In this document: positions 1-7,321 of the stretch, one piece after another
How positions within the stretch are numbered: position 1 is the stretch's first letter
Layout: each line of letters begins with the position of its first letter
Assembly: GCA_017577365.1 (NCBI GenBank)
Contig: PKRJ01000001.1
Span: forward strand, 145,096 to 209,095
Direction: 5' to 3'
Source: Gammaproteobacteria bacterium
GTDB lineage: Bacteria > Pseudomonadota > Gammaproteobacteria > Steroidobacterales > Rariloculaceae
DNA: 64,000 bases
Notes under the pieces: model-generated
Seen by the model: only the letters and a program-made list of their open reading frames with translations
The model's database searches: none
Told to the model about the DNA's origin: nothing
Made by a program: the position numbers and the translations under genes

Positions 1-1
1 C

Positions 2-625
2 GACTCGAAGGACTCCATCCCCGAGTCCGCGTGGGTGCTCTCGTCCGGCGCGTTCGACGAGGCCGAGGAGCCGGTCGAGATCGAGATCGGCTTCGAGCGC
101 GGCGTGCCGGTATCGGTCGACGGCGAGCGGCTCGCGCCGGTCGCGCTGATCGAGAAGCTCGAGGCGATCGGAGCGTCGTACGCGATCGGCCGCGGCATCC
201 ATTTGGGCGACACGATCCTCGGCACGAAGGGCCGCGTCGCGTTCGAGGCGCCGGCCGCGGAGATCCTGCTGACCGCGCACCGCGAGCTCGAGAAGCTGAC
301 GCTGACGGGCCTGCAGATGCGTATCAAGGAGCCGCTCGCGCAGACCTACGGCGATCTCGTCCACGAAGGCAAGCAGCTCGATCCCGCGGCGCGGGATATC
401 GAAGCCCTGCTCGAGTCGTCGCAGGCGCGCGTGACCGGCACGGTACGCTGCCTGCTTCGCCCGGGCAGCGTATTCATCGTCGGCGTGCAGTCGCCGCATT
501 CGCTGATGGCGGCGAGCCGCGGCAAGTACGGCGAGTCGGCAGGCGAATGGACGCCAGCCGACGCGGTCGGCTTCTCACGCATCCTGGCGCTGCCCGGAAT
601 GCTGCACACGCGAGCCGGAGGATGA
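2..625 (+). CDS. argG: Argininosuccinate synthase, C-terminal part (5' end outside window)
   Basis: Joins citrulline and aspartate with ATP to give argininosuccinate in the cytosol, the second-last step of arginine synthesis. The window opens inside the gene; 207 residues remain, about half of a normal 400-residue enzyme. The visible part has the family's conserved C-terminal run: a GRGIHLGDTILG-like segment, GRVAFEAPAA, then AHRELEKL, and SQARVTGTV with SPHSLM near the end. The ATP-binding N-terminus cannot be seen. The stop codon overlaps the next start (ATGA), so it is the first visible member of a tightly coupled arginine operon. Confidence 0.95.
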   Translation, partial: DSKDSIPESAWVLSSGAFDEAEEPVEIEIGFERGVPVSVDGERLAPVALIEKLEAIGASYAIGRGIHLGDTILGTKGRVAFEAPAAEILLTAHRELEKLTLTGLQMRIKEPLAQTYGDLVHEGKQLDPAARDIEALLESSQARVTGTVRCLLRPGSVFIVGVQSPHSLMAASRGKYGESAGEWTPADAVGFSRILALPGMLHTRAGG

Positions 626-1704
626 CGCTCATGCGGTCCATAGTCGTCGACAAGATCGCGTCGGTCGCCTTGGGGTGCGACCTCGCGCGCGAGATCCGCA
701 TCGACTCGAAGATCCCTTGCGAGGAAGGCGTGCTGATCGCCGTCGAGGTGCTGAACTCGAAATCGAGCTACAACGTGCTCGAGCTGACCAGCGGCCGCAT
801 GGCGCAAGTGAAGCGCGGCGACGTGATCGTCGGCGCGCTGGGGCACCGTAAGGCGCTTTTCGGCTACTCGGGCCATCTGCCGCAGAAGCTCGAGCCCGGC
901 GACGTCGTGCAGCTGCTCAATCTCGGCGGCGTGCTCGGCGTCTGCGACTCGATCAACCCGACGCACGGCGCGCCGTTCGACTGCCGCGTGCTCGGCGTCG
1001 TGCTCGATTTCCCGTATCTCGGGCAGCGCGTCGGCGTGCCGGCGCGCGTCGGGCAGCGCAAGCTGAATCCGGACGCGCCGTTCTCGGCGCGCGGCGTCCC
1101 GGTCGTCGCGCTCGCCGGCACCTGCATGAATTCCGGCAAGACCGCGGCGGCGGCCGCGATCGTGAGCCGCTTCCGGCACCACGGGCTCGTCGTCGACGCG
1201 TTCAAGGCGACGGGCGTGGCGCTTCGGCGCGACATCCTCGCGATGCAGGACGCGGGCGCGCGCAACACGTCGATCTTCACGGATCTCGGCATCGTCTGCA
1301 CGACGTCGCAGAACGCGCCCGCGATCACGCGCAATCTGCTGTCGCAGCTCGCGCAGCAACGACCGGACGTGATCGTCTTCGAGCTCGGTGACGGGCTCCT
1401 CGGCGCGTACGGCGTCGAGGCGATCTTGCGCGATCCCGAGATTCGCAAGGCGCTGACGGCGGTCGTGCTGAGCGCGAACGATCCGGTCGCAGCGTGGGGC
1501 GGCGTGAAGCTGCTGCGCGAGGAGTTCGAGATCGAGCCGACGGTCGTGACGGGACCCGCGACGGACAATCAGGTCGGCATCGACATCGTCGAGCAACGCT
1601 GCGGCGTCCCGGCGATCAACGCGATGGCGAACGGGGCCGAGCTCGGCGATCTGTTGCTGTCGCGGATCGGCCTCGGCGAACGCATTGCAAGGGCCGCGTC
1701 GTGA
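622..1704 (+). CDS. P-loop NTPase-fold protein of unknown function in the arginine operon
   Basis: Function not known; 360 residues. The N-terminal 150 residues carry no motif I recognise. The second half begins with a clear Walker A, GTCMNSGKT at residues 166-174, reminiscent of dethiobiotin-synthetase-like and DUF1611-type P-loop domains, followed by an FKATG segment near residue 194. The start is ATG 622, overlapping the argG stop; ATG 631 is a possible alternative. The frame stays open further upstream, but that part is argG read out of frame. The stop overlaps the argC start (GTGA). Being wedged without a gap between argG and argC argues for a role in arginine or acetylglutamate metabolism. 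DUF1611 kinship is tentative: the motif after the P-loop differs from the typical one. Confidence 0.75.
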   Translation: MTLMRSIVVDKIASVALGCDLAREIRIDSKIPCEEGVLIAVEVLNSKSSYNVLELTSGRMAQVKRGDVIVGALGHRKALFGYSGHLPQKLEPGDVVQLLNLGGVLGVCDSINPTHGAPFDCRVLGVVLDFPYLGQRVGVPARVGQRKLNPDAPFSARGVPVVALAGTCMNSGKTAAAAAIVSRFRHHGLVVDAFKATGVALRRDILAMQDAGARNTSIFTDLGIVCTTSQNAPAITRNLLSQLAQQRPDVIVFELGDGLLGAYGVEAILRDPEIRKALTAVVLSANDPVAAWGGVKLLREEFEIEPTVVTGPATDNQVGIDIVEQRCGVPAINAMANGAELGDLLLSRIGLGERIARAAS

Positions 1705-2756
1705 GCGCGCCGGTCCTCGTTCTCGGCGGAACCGGCTACGTCGCCGGCGAGCTGCTGCGTCTCGTCGCGCAGCATCCGGAGCTCACGCTTCGCGGCGTGA
1801 TCTCGACGAGCCAGGTTGGCGAGCCGCTCGCCGCGGCATTCCCGCATCTCGCCGCGTGCTATCCCGACGAGCGCTTCGTCTCGCTCGAAGCCGCCGTCGA
1901 GCGCCTCGGCGACGCGGAGCATTGGGTCTTGCTCTCCGCCGCGCCGCACGGCGCGTCGGCGGAAGTCATCGCGCGCATTCTCGATGCCGCCGACACGGCC
2001 GGCGTACGCATCACGGCGGTCGACACGTCCGCAGATTTCCGCTTCGCGGATCCGGAAGCCTACGCGAAGGTCTACGGCCATCCGCACGGGGCGCCGGCTC
2101 GGTTGCCCGAGTTCACTTGCGCGCTGCCCGAGCACGTGAAGTCCATCGAGACGCCGCACGCGGCCCATCCCGGCTGCTTCGCGACGTCGATGCTGCTCGG
2201 CATCGTGCCGCTCGTCGCGGCCGATCTGGTCGAGCCCGAGATCTCGGTGAGCGCGATCACCGGCAGCACGGGCGCGGGCCGCACGCCGAAGGACACGACG
2301 CATCATCCGATGCGCCACAACAACCTGTTCGGCTATCAGGCGCTCAAGCACCGGCACGCGCCCGAGGTCCGCGCGCTCGTCGAGGCCGCAACCGGCCGCT
2401 CGATTCGTTTGAGCTTCGTGCCGCATTCGGGCCCGTTCGCGCGCGGCATCTATGCGACGATCTTCGCGCGGCTCAAGGCCGGAGCGAGAACGTCCGACGC
2501 CCTCGACGCACTGAATGCTTTCTACCGCGACGCGCCGTTCGTCGGCGTGCAAGCCGAGCCGCCGCGGATGAAAGACATCGTCGCGACGAACTTCGCGACG
2601 CTTTCCCTGGCCGCGGACGGCGACGTGATCGTCGTGCACTCCGCGATCGACAATCTGATCAAGGGCGCTGCGGGAGGCAGCATACAATGGGTGAATCGAC
2701 TGCTCGGGTGGCCGGAGACTTCGGGTCTCACGGCCCCGGCGCCGGGGTGGCTCTGA
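1701..2756 (+). CDS. argC: N-acetyl-gamma-glutamyl-phosphate reductase
   Basis: NADPH-dependent reduction of N-acetylglutamyl phosphate to the semialdehyde, third step of arginine synthesis, cytosolic. 351 residues, normal for the family. The N-terminus has the Rossmann motif VLVLGGTGYVAGEL, and the catalytic cysteine lies in AHPGCFAT (about residue 159). The start is GTG 1701, chosen because it overlaps the previous stop and sits just before the Rossmann strand. The stop overlaps the argD start (TGATG). Confidence 0.95.
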   Translation: MSAPVLVLGGTGYVAGELLRLVAQHPELTLRGVISTSQVGEPLAAAFPHLAACYPDERFVSLEAAVERLGDAEHWVLLSAAPHGASAEVIARILDAADTAGVRITAVDTSADFRFADPEAYAKVYGHPHGAPARLPEFTCALPEHVKSIETPHAAHPGCFATSMLLGIVPLVAADLVEPEISVSAITGSTGAGRTPKDTTHHPMRHNNLFGYQALKHRHAPEVRALVEAATGRSIRLSFVPHSGPFARGIYATIFARLKAGARTSDALDALNAFYRDAPFVGVQAEPPRMKDIVATNFATLSLAADGDVIVVHSAIDNLIKGAAGGSIQWVNRLLGWPETSGLTAPAPGWL

Positions 2757-3913
2757 TGTCCTCCGGAGCTCGGGGCGCGCATCTCGACGAGGTCTATCCG
2801 ACCCTGCCGTTCAAACCGGTGAAGGGCCGGGGCGTCTGGCTCGAGGACGAGCACGGCCGCAAAGTTCTCGACTTCTACGGCGGGCACGCGGTCGCGGCGC
2901 TCGGCTACGGGCATCCGCGGTTGTCCGAGGCGATTTGCCGTCAGGCGGAGACGCTGCACTTTCAAAGCAACGTGCTCCCGCTCGCGGTGCGCGACGAGGC
3001 GGCGGAGAAGCTCGCGGCGTTCGCGCCGTCGGGCCTCGATCGCGTGTTCTTCGTGAATTCCGGCGCCGAGGCGAACGAGAATGCGCTGCGGCTCGCGCTC
3101 ACGGTCACGGGCCGCTCCAAGATCGTCGCCGTCGAGCACGGCTTCCACGGCCGCACGGCCGCCGCCGGCGCGGCAACCTGGGGAGCGAAAAAGTGGTACG
3201 GCTTCCCGCGCACGCCGTTCGACGTGGTGTTCGTGCCGCGTAACGACGTCGCCGCGATGCACGCCGCCGTCGACGACAAGACCGCCGCCGTGATCGTCGA
3301 GCCGGTGCAGGGGCTCGCCGGCGCCTTCGATCTCGCGACGGATTTCCTGCGCGCGGCGCGGCAAGCGTGCGATCGGAACGATGCGCTGCTGATTCTCGAC
3401 GAGGTGCAGAGCGGCATCGGCCGGCTCGGCGCGCCGTTCGGCGCGGACCTGTATCGCGTGCAGCCCGATATCCTCACGACGGCGAAGGGCGTGGCCGGCG
3501 GCTTCCCGTGCGGCGCGGTCCTGATGACGCCGACGATCGCGTCGCAGCTCTCGCCGGGACAGCTCGGCACGACCTTCGGCGGCGGACCGCTCGCGTGCGC
3601 GGCGGTCGTCGCCACGATCGAGACGATCGAGCAGGAACGGCTGATCGACAACGTCCGAGAGCTGTCCGCGCTCATCCGCGAGACCTGCGTCGTCGGCCCG
3701 GTGCACGGCGTGCAGGGACAAGGCTTCCTGCTCGGACTGAAGACGACGCCCCCCGCGGCGAAAGTCCGCGACGCGCTGCTCGAGCGGAACATCCTGGTCG
3801 GCACGAGCACGGATCCGCACGTCGTCAGGCTCTTGCCGCCGCTCATTCTCGAGCGGCAGCACGTCGAGCTGCTCGCTTCCGCGCTCGAGGAGATCGGCAA
3901 TGCAGCGCTTTAA
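2756..3913 (+). CDS. argD: Acetylornithine aminotransferase
   Basis: PLP-dependent class III aminotransferase converting N-acetylglutamate semialdehyde to N-acetylornithine with glutamate as donor. 385 residues. The FVNSGAEANENALR cofactor-phosphate region is at about 99-112, ILDEVQSGIGRLG at about 213-225, and the Schiff-base lysine is in TTAKGVAGG (K244). The ATG overlaps the argC stop. The 3' end overlaps the next gene by 14 bp, so translation of the two is probably coupled. Confidence 0.95.
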   Translation: MSSGARGAHLDEVYPTLPFKPVKGRGVWLEDEHGRKVLDFYGGHAVAALGYGHPRLSEAICRQAETLHFQSNVLPLAVRDEAAEKLAAFAPSGLDRVFFVNSGAEANENALRLALTVTGRSKIVAVEHGFHGRTAAAGAATWGAKKWYGFPRTPFDVVFVPRNDVAAMHAAVDDKTAAVIVEPVQGLAGAFDLATDFLRAARQACDRNDALLILDEVQSGIGRLGAPFGADLYRVQPDILTTAKGVAGGFPCGAVLMTPTIASQLSPGQLGTTFGGGPLACAAVVATIETIEQERLIDNVRELSALIRETCVVGPVHGVQGQGFLLGLKTTPPAAKVRDALLERNILVGTSTDPHVVRLLPPLILERQHVELLASALEEIGNAAL

Positions 3914-4904
3914 CGATCTCGCCGACTTCTCGAGCGAAGAGATCCGCGGGCTGATCGACCTCGCGCGCCGCCTCGAGCGACAGCCCGAGCCGCGCGCGCT
4001 CGAGGGCAAGGTGCTGTCGCTCCTGTTCCTGAGCCCGTCGCTGCGCACGCTCACGTCGTTCCAGGCGGCGATGATCCGCCTGGGCGGCGGTGCGTTCGTC
4101 GTCTCGCCGGAGATGTCGATCCACGGCCTCGAGTCGCGCAGCGGCATCGTCATGGACGGCGCCGCCGCGGAGCATATTCGCGAGGCCGTGCCGGTGATCG
4201 CGTCGTACGGCGACGCGATCGGCATCCGCGCGTTCGCGAAGCGCGAGAACCTGCAAGCCGATCTCGACGATCGCGAGTTCAACGAGATCGCCTCGCTCGT
4301 CGGCGACAAGCCGCTGATCAACATGGAATCGGCCATCAACCATCCGTGCCAGAGCCTCGCGGACTGGAAGACGCTGGACGATTTCGAGATCCCGGCGAAC
4401 GGCGGACGCTTCGTGCTGTCGTGGGCGTACCACCCGAAGCCGTTGCCGCTCGCGGTGCCGGCCGCGACGGTGCACATGGCGGCGATGCGCGGCATGGACG
4501 TCGTCGTGCTCAGGCCCGAGGGCTTCGAGCTGCCGCCCGCGATCATGGGCAAGGCGCGCGCCGCGGCGGAGGCGTCCGGCGGCCGCGTCATCGAAACCAC
4601 GGATCGGCGCGAGGCGATGGAAGGCGCGCACGTGATCTACGCGAAGTCGTGGTCGTCGACGCGCTATTACACGGACCGTGCCGGCGACAAGGCGCTTCGG
4701 GAGCAGCTCGTCGACTGGTGCGTCGACGAGCCGTGGTTCGAGAACGCGCGGCCCGACTGCCGGTTCATGCACTGCTTGCCCGTCCGCCGCGGCGTCGTCG
4801 TCGCGGACCGCATCCTTGACGGCCCGCGCAGCATCGTCATTCGCGAGGCGCACAACAGGATGCTCGTGCAGATGGCCGTGCTCTACCGCATGCTCAAGGG
4901 ATGA
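3900..4904 (+). CDS. argF': N-acetylornithine carbamoyltransferase (AOTCase)
   Basis: Transfers carbamoyl phosphate to N-acetylornithine to give N-acetylcitrulline, instead of the usual ornithine route. 334 residues. The carbamoyl-phosphate loop reads SPSLRT (residues 45-50) where ordinary OTCases have STRT. The glutamate at residue 78 (in HGLES) aligns with the position that, in Xanthomonas AOTCase, distinguishes acetyl- from succinylornithine use (proline in the Bacteroides enzyme). WAYHPKPLPLAV and HCLPVRRGVVV match AOTCase rather than OTCase. It implies that an acetylcitrulline deacetylase (ArgE) is encoded elsewhere. The substrate call comes from motif reading, not assay. Confidence 0.85.
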   Translation: MQRFNDLADFSSEEIRGLIDLARRLERQPEPRALEGKVLSLLFLSPSLRTLTSFQAAMIRLGGGAFVVSPEMSIHGLESRSGIVMDGAAAEHIREAVPVIASYGDAIGIRAFAKRENLQADLDDREFNEIASLVGDKPLINMESAINHPCQSLADWKTLDDFEIPANGGRFVLSWAYHPKPLPLAVPAATVHMAAMRGMDVVVLRPEGFELPPAIMGKARAAAEASGGRVIETTDRREAMEGAHVIYAKSWSSTRYYTDRAGDKALREQLVDWCVDEPWFENARPDCRFMHCLPVRRGVVVADRILDGPRSIVIREAHNRMLVQMAVLYRMLKG

Positions 4905-5836
4905 GAGCGATGCCGAGACTCTCCGGAACGGAACGAACGATCGTCGTGACCGCGCTGCGGCACGCCGTGCCGTACGTGCGCATGTACAAGCGCAAGGTGT
5001 TCGTGCTCAAGGCGGGCGGAGACGCGTTCACGACGCCCGAGTCGACGCGCGCGCTGATGGAGCAGATCGGCATCCTGCATCAGGTCGGGATCCGAGTCGT
5101 CGTCGTGCACGGCGGCGGGCCGCAGGCGACCAAGCTCTCCGAGCGGCTGGGGCTTCAGAGCCGCTTCGTCGAAGGCCGGCGCGTCACGGACCAGGCGACG
5201 CTCGAGGTCGCGACGATGGTCATGAACGGCGAGATCAACACGCGGATCCTCGCCGTCTGCCGCGAGCTCGGGATCCCGGCCGTCGGCATCAGCGGCGTCG
5301 ACGGCGGGCTCATCCGCGCGAGGAAGCGCCCGCCGGTCGAGCGCGGCGGCCAGACCGTCGACTACGGCTTCGTCGGCGACATCGAGCGCGTCGACGCGAC
5401 CGTCATCACGAAGCTCCTCGAGGACGATCTCGTCCCGATCGTGAGCCCCATCTCGGCCGACGACTCAGGCACGCTGCTCAACATCAACGCGGATACGGTC
5501 GCGTCGGCGATCGCGTGCGAGCTCAAGGCCGAGAAGCTGATCATCGCGACCGGCGTGGCGGGCATCCTCGAGTCGCTCGACGATCCTGGCTCGCTGATCT
5601 CGTACGTCGATCTCGCGGGGCTCAAGCGCCTCGAGCAAGACGGCAAGCTCAAGGACGGGATGCTGCCGAAGGCCTCGGCGATCGAGAAAGCGCTTCTCGG
5701 CGGCGTGAAGCGCGTGCACGTGATCTCGTATGCGCTTCCGGACGGCCTCCTGCTCGAGGTCTTCACGAACGAAGGCACCGGCACGATGGTCGTCTCCGAC
5801 ATCGAGCACCTAACGCCGGAAGAGCAGCAAGCGTGA
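4901..5836 (+). CDS. argB: Acetylglutamate kinase without synthase domain
   Basis: Phosphorylates N-acetylglutamate, second step of arginine synthesis. 311 residues, only the amino-acid-kinase domain: FVLKAGGDAF (ATP lysine and glycine loop), VVVVHGGGPQ substrate loop, and a C-terminal FTNEGTGTMVV. In Xanthomonas, which also uses AOTCase, this kinase is fused to a GNAT synthase domain of about 140 residues; here the protein ends where the kinase ends, so no acetylglutamate synthase is attached. The ATG overlaps the argF' stop; ATG 4910 is an alternative. Confidence 0.93.
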   Translation: MRAMPRLSGTERTIVVTALRHAVPYVRMYKRKVFVLKAGGDAFTTPESTRALMEQIGILHQVGIRVVVVHGGGPQATKLSERLGLQSRFVEGRRVTDQATLEVATMVMNGEINTRILAVCRELGIPAVGISGVDGGLIRARKRPPVERGGQTVDYGFVGDIERVDATVITKLLEDDLVPIVSPISADDSGTLLNINADTVASAIACELKAEKLIIATGVAGILESLDDPGSLISYVDLAGLKRLEQDGKLKDGMLPKASAIEKALLGGVKRVHVISYALPDGLLLEVFTNEGTGTMVVSDIEHLTPEEQQA

Positions 5837-5846
5837 ACGGGCACTG

Positions 5847-7040
5847 ATGGCACGACTCTGGGACAAAGGCCTGCCGCTCGACGAGCGGATCCTGCGATTC
5901 ACGGCCGGCGAGGATCACGTCCTCGACGAGCGGCTCGTCGCCTACGACGTGCGCGCGTCGATCGCGCACGCGACGATGCTCGAGCAGCAGGGACTCTTGT
6001 CGCCCGAGGACGCCGCCGCGATCCGCGACGGTCTCGAGGCCTTGGGCAGAGCGCACGCGGCCGGCGAATGGTCGATCTCGCTCGAGGACGAGGACGCGCA
6101 CGGCGCGCTCGAGGCGCGCCTGATCGAGCGGATCGGCGAGGCGGGCGGCCGCGTGCATCTCGGACGCTCGCGCAACGACCAGGTGCTCGTCGCGCTCAGG
6201 CTGTATCTCAAGGATGCGGTGAGCGAGCTCGCGAAAGGCTGCGATGCGCTCGCCGCCGCGCTCGACGCGCTCGCCGAGCGGCAAGGCGATGTCGCGCTGC
6301 CGGGCTATACGCACATGCAGCCCGCGATGCCGAGCTCGGTCGCGCTCTGGGCCGGCGGCTATGCGTCCGAGATTCGCGACGACCGGGACGCTCTCCTGCG
6401 CACGCTCGCGCGCATCGACAAGAATCCGCTCGGCTCCGCGGCGGGCTACGGCGTGCCGAATCTGCCGCTCGACCGCGAAGCGACGCGCAAAGCGCTCGGT
6501 TTCGCGGTGAACCACGAGCCGGTCACCGCGGTGCAGCTCTCGCGCGGCAAGGCCGAGGCGAGCTTGATCTTCGAGATCGCGCTGCTCCTCGGCGATATCG
6601 GGCGGCTCGCGTCCGATCTCGTGCTGTTCTATACGGCCGAGTTCGCGTACGTCTCGTTGCCCGACGAGATGACGACCGGCTCGTCGATCATGCCGCAGAA
6701 GCGCAATCCCGACGTGTTCGAGCTCATGCGCGGCGCGCAGGCGACCGCGACCGGCGCGCTGGTCGAGGCGCTCGGCATTCCGGCGAAGCTGACGTCGGGC
6801 TATCACCGCGATCTGCAGCGGCTGAAGGCGCCGCTGTTCCGCACCATCGATCTCGCCGAGGCCGCGATCGAGATCACGACGCACGCGCTTTCCGGCGTGA
6901 AGTTCAGGCCGGAGAACATCCGGCTCGACGACGATCTCTACGCCGCCGCGCGCGCGAATCAGCTCGTGCTCGACGAAGGGCTGCCGTTCCGCGAAGCCTA
7001 TCGCCGAGTCGCGGCGGAGCTGCGGGCGAAGAAGCGATGA
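5847..7040 (+). CDS. argH: Argininosuccinate lyase
   Basis: Splits argininosuccinate into arginine and fumarate, the final pathway step. 397 residues, shorter than the usual 455-470 but with the hallmarks present: HLGRSRNDQV near the N-terminus, GYTHMQPAMPS mid-protein, and the fumarase-superfamily signature GSSIMPQKRNPD. The shortening appears to be at the C-terminus, which ends soon after the helical core. It begins 10 bp after argB and overlaps lptM by 4 bp. Confidence 0.95.
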   Translation: MARLWDKGLPLDERILRFTAGEDHVLDERLVAYDVRASIAHATMLEQQGLLSPEDAAAIRDGLEALGRAHAAGEWSISLEDEDAHGALEARLIERIGEAGGRVHLGRSRNDQVLVALRLYLKDAVSELAKGCDALAAALDALAERQGDVALPGYTHMQPAMPSSVALWAGGYASEIRDDRDALLRTLARIDKNPLGSAAGYGVPNLPLDREATRKALGFAVNHEPVTAVQLSRGKAEASLIFEIALLLGDIGRLASDLVLFYTAEFAYVSLPDEMTTGSSIMPQKRNPDVFELMRGAQATATGALVEALGIPAKLTSGYHRDLQRLKAPLFRTIDLAEAAIEITTHALSGVKFRPENIRLDDDLYAAARANQLVLDEGLPFREAYRRVAAELRAKKR

Positions 7041-7288
7041 GGCGACGTGTCGCGAGCTCCATTCGCTCGCAGAGCGGCCGAGGCCGCGTCGAGCGTCATG
7101 CGGGCCCGCTCGCGTTGACGTTCCTTTGCGCCGCGGCGTTCGCCGCGCTTCCGGGATGCGGCCAAAAGGGGCCGCTCGTGCTGCCCGATCGCGGCGCCGT
7201 GCCGACGACCTCGGAGTCTGGCGAGGCGCCGGCGCAGAACGGCGACGAGCGTGAAGGCGAACGACGCGCCGGCGACAATGCGCGTTGA
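7037..7288 (+). CDS. lptM: Small lipoprotein of the LptM (YifL) family
   Basis: 83-residue lipoprotein. After a basic N-terminus and a hydrophobic stretch comes the lipobox ALPGC, and the mature protein starts CGQKGPLVLP, the defining sequence of LptM/YifL. Family members help mature the LptD-LptE lipopolysaccharide translocon at the outer membrane. The tail is hydrophilic and low in complexity. The ATG overlaps the argH stop. The family is often found next to lysA; here it lies between argH and polA. Confidence 0.85.
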   Translation: MRRRVASSIRSQSGRGRVERHAGPLALTFLCAAAFAALPGCGQKGPLVLPDRGAVPTTSESGEAPAQNGDEREGERRAGDNAR

Positions 7289-7321
7289 CGCCTTCGTACG
7301 CCGCCGGGGCGAGTGAGTCCG

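Noticed and set aside
31..621. Extending the P-loop gene upstream
   Set aside because: That stretch is argG read in another frame; the ATG at 622 overlaps the argG stop in the pattern seen throughout the operon.
3900..4904. Ordinary ornithine carbamoyltransferase
   Set aside because: The STRT loop is replaced and the WxYHPKP and HCLPxRR motifs fit the acetylornithine enzyme.
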